Shown here: positions 5,468 through 5,469 of the stretch, piece by piece
How positions within the stretch are numbered: the first letter of the stretch is position 1
Layout: every line of letters starts with the position of its first letter
DNA from: Caldisericaceae bacterium
GTDB lineage: Bacteria; Caldisericota; Caldisericia; Caldisericales; Caldisericaceae
Direction: 5' to 3'
DNA: 5,469 nucleotides
NCBI GenBank assembly: GCA_021161495.1
Contig: JAGHAO010000096.1
Span: 1-5,469, forward strand
Notes under the pieces: generated by a model
What the model saw: the letters and a program-made list of their open reading frames with translations, nothing else
The model's database searches: none
What the model was told of the DNA's origin: nothing
Made by a program: the position numbers and the translations under genes

Positions 5468-5469
5468 TG

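Overview
The window looks like bacterial chromosome. Every gene on the right has a strong AGGAGG-type ribosome binding site, there is a sigma-70-like promoter, and the left gene is the bacterial/organellar tRNA thiolase MnmA. The proteins are rich in Lys and Glu, and the S-adenosylhomocysteine hydrolase is the short form usual in archaea and thermophilic bacteria such as Thermotoga. A thermophilic or deep-branching anaerobic bacterium is therefore plausible, but this is inference and no genus can be named.

Layout. Positions 1-744 hold no convincing gene. About 94-588 is filled with mosaic copies of a small palindromic repeat (TGTCACCCTGAG... to ...TTCAGGATGACA). mnmA (745-1767, minus strand) runs leftwards into that region. 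A 114-bp divergent spacer (1768-1881) carries a likely rightward promoter. It drives a three-gene plus-strand cluster: a class III, GabT-like aminotransferase (1882-3186), the short-form adenosylhomocysteinase ahcY (3237-4457) and a proteasome-fold Ntn-hydrolase-like protein (4468-5205). A GC-rich hairpin separates the first two genes, and a strong hairpin at 5207-5232 ends the cluster. From 5291 to 5409 the same repeat family reappears in the same orientation, including a 43-bp core identical to one at 336-378.

How the genes work together. MnmA makes the 2-thio group of s2U34 in tRNA and is a separate transcription unit. AhcY recycles S-adenosylhomocysteine from methyltransfer reactions. The aminotransferase is PLP-dependent and its amino-donor substrate is uncertain. 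The most unusual gene is the last. It has the active-site spacing of a proteasome beta subunit (nucleophile 1, Asp17, Arg19, then a Lys), with Ser2 as the possible nucleophile instead of Thr, and it sits 10 bp behind ahcY. What links peptide or amide hydrolysis to the methyl cycle here is not evident from the sequence.
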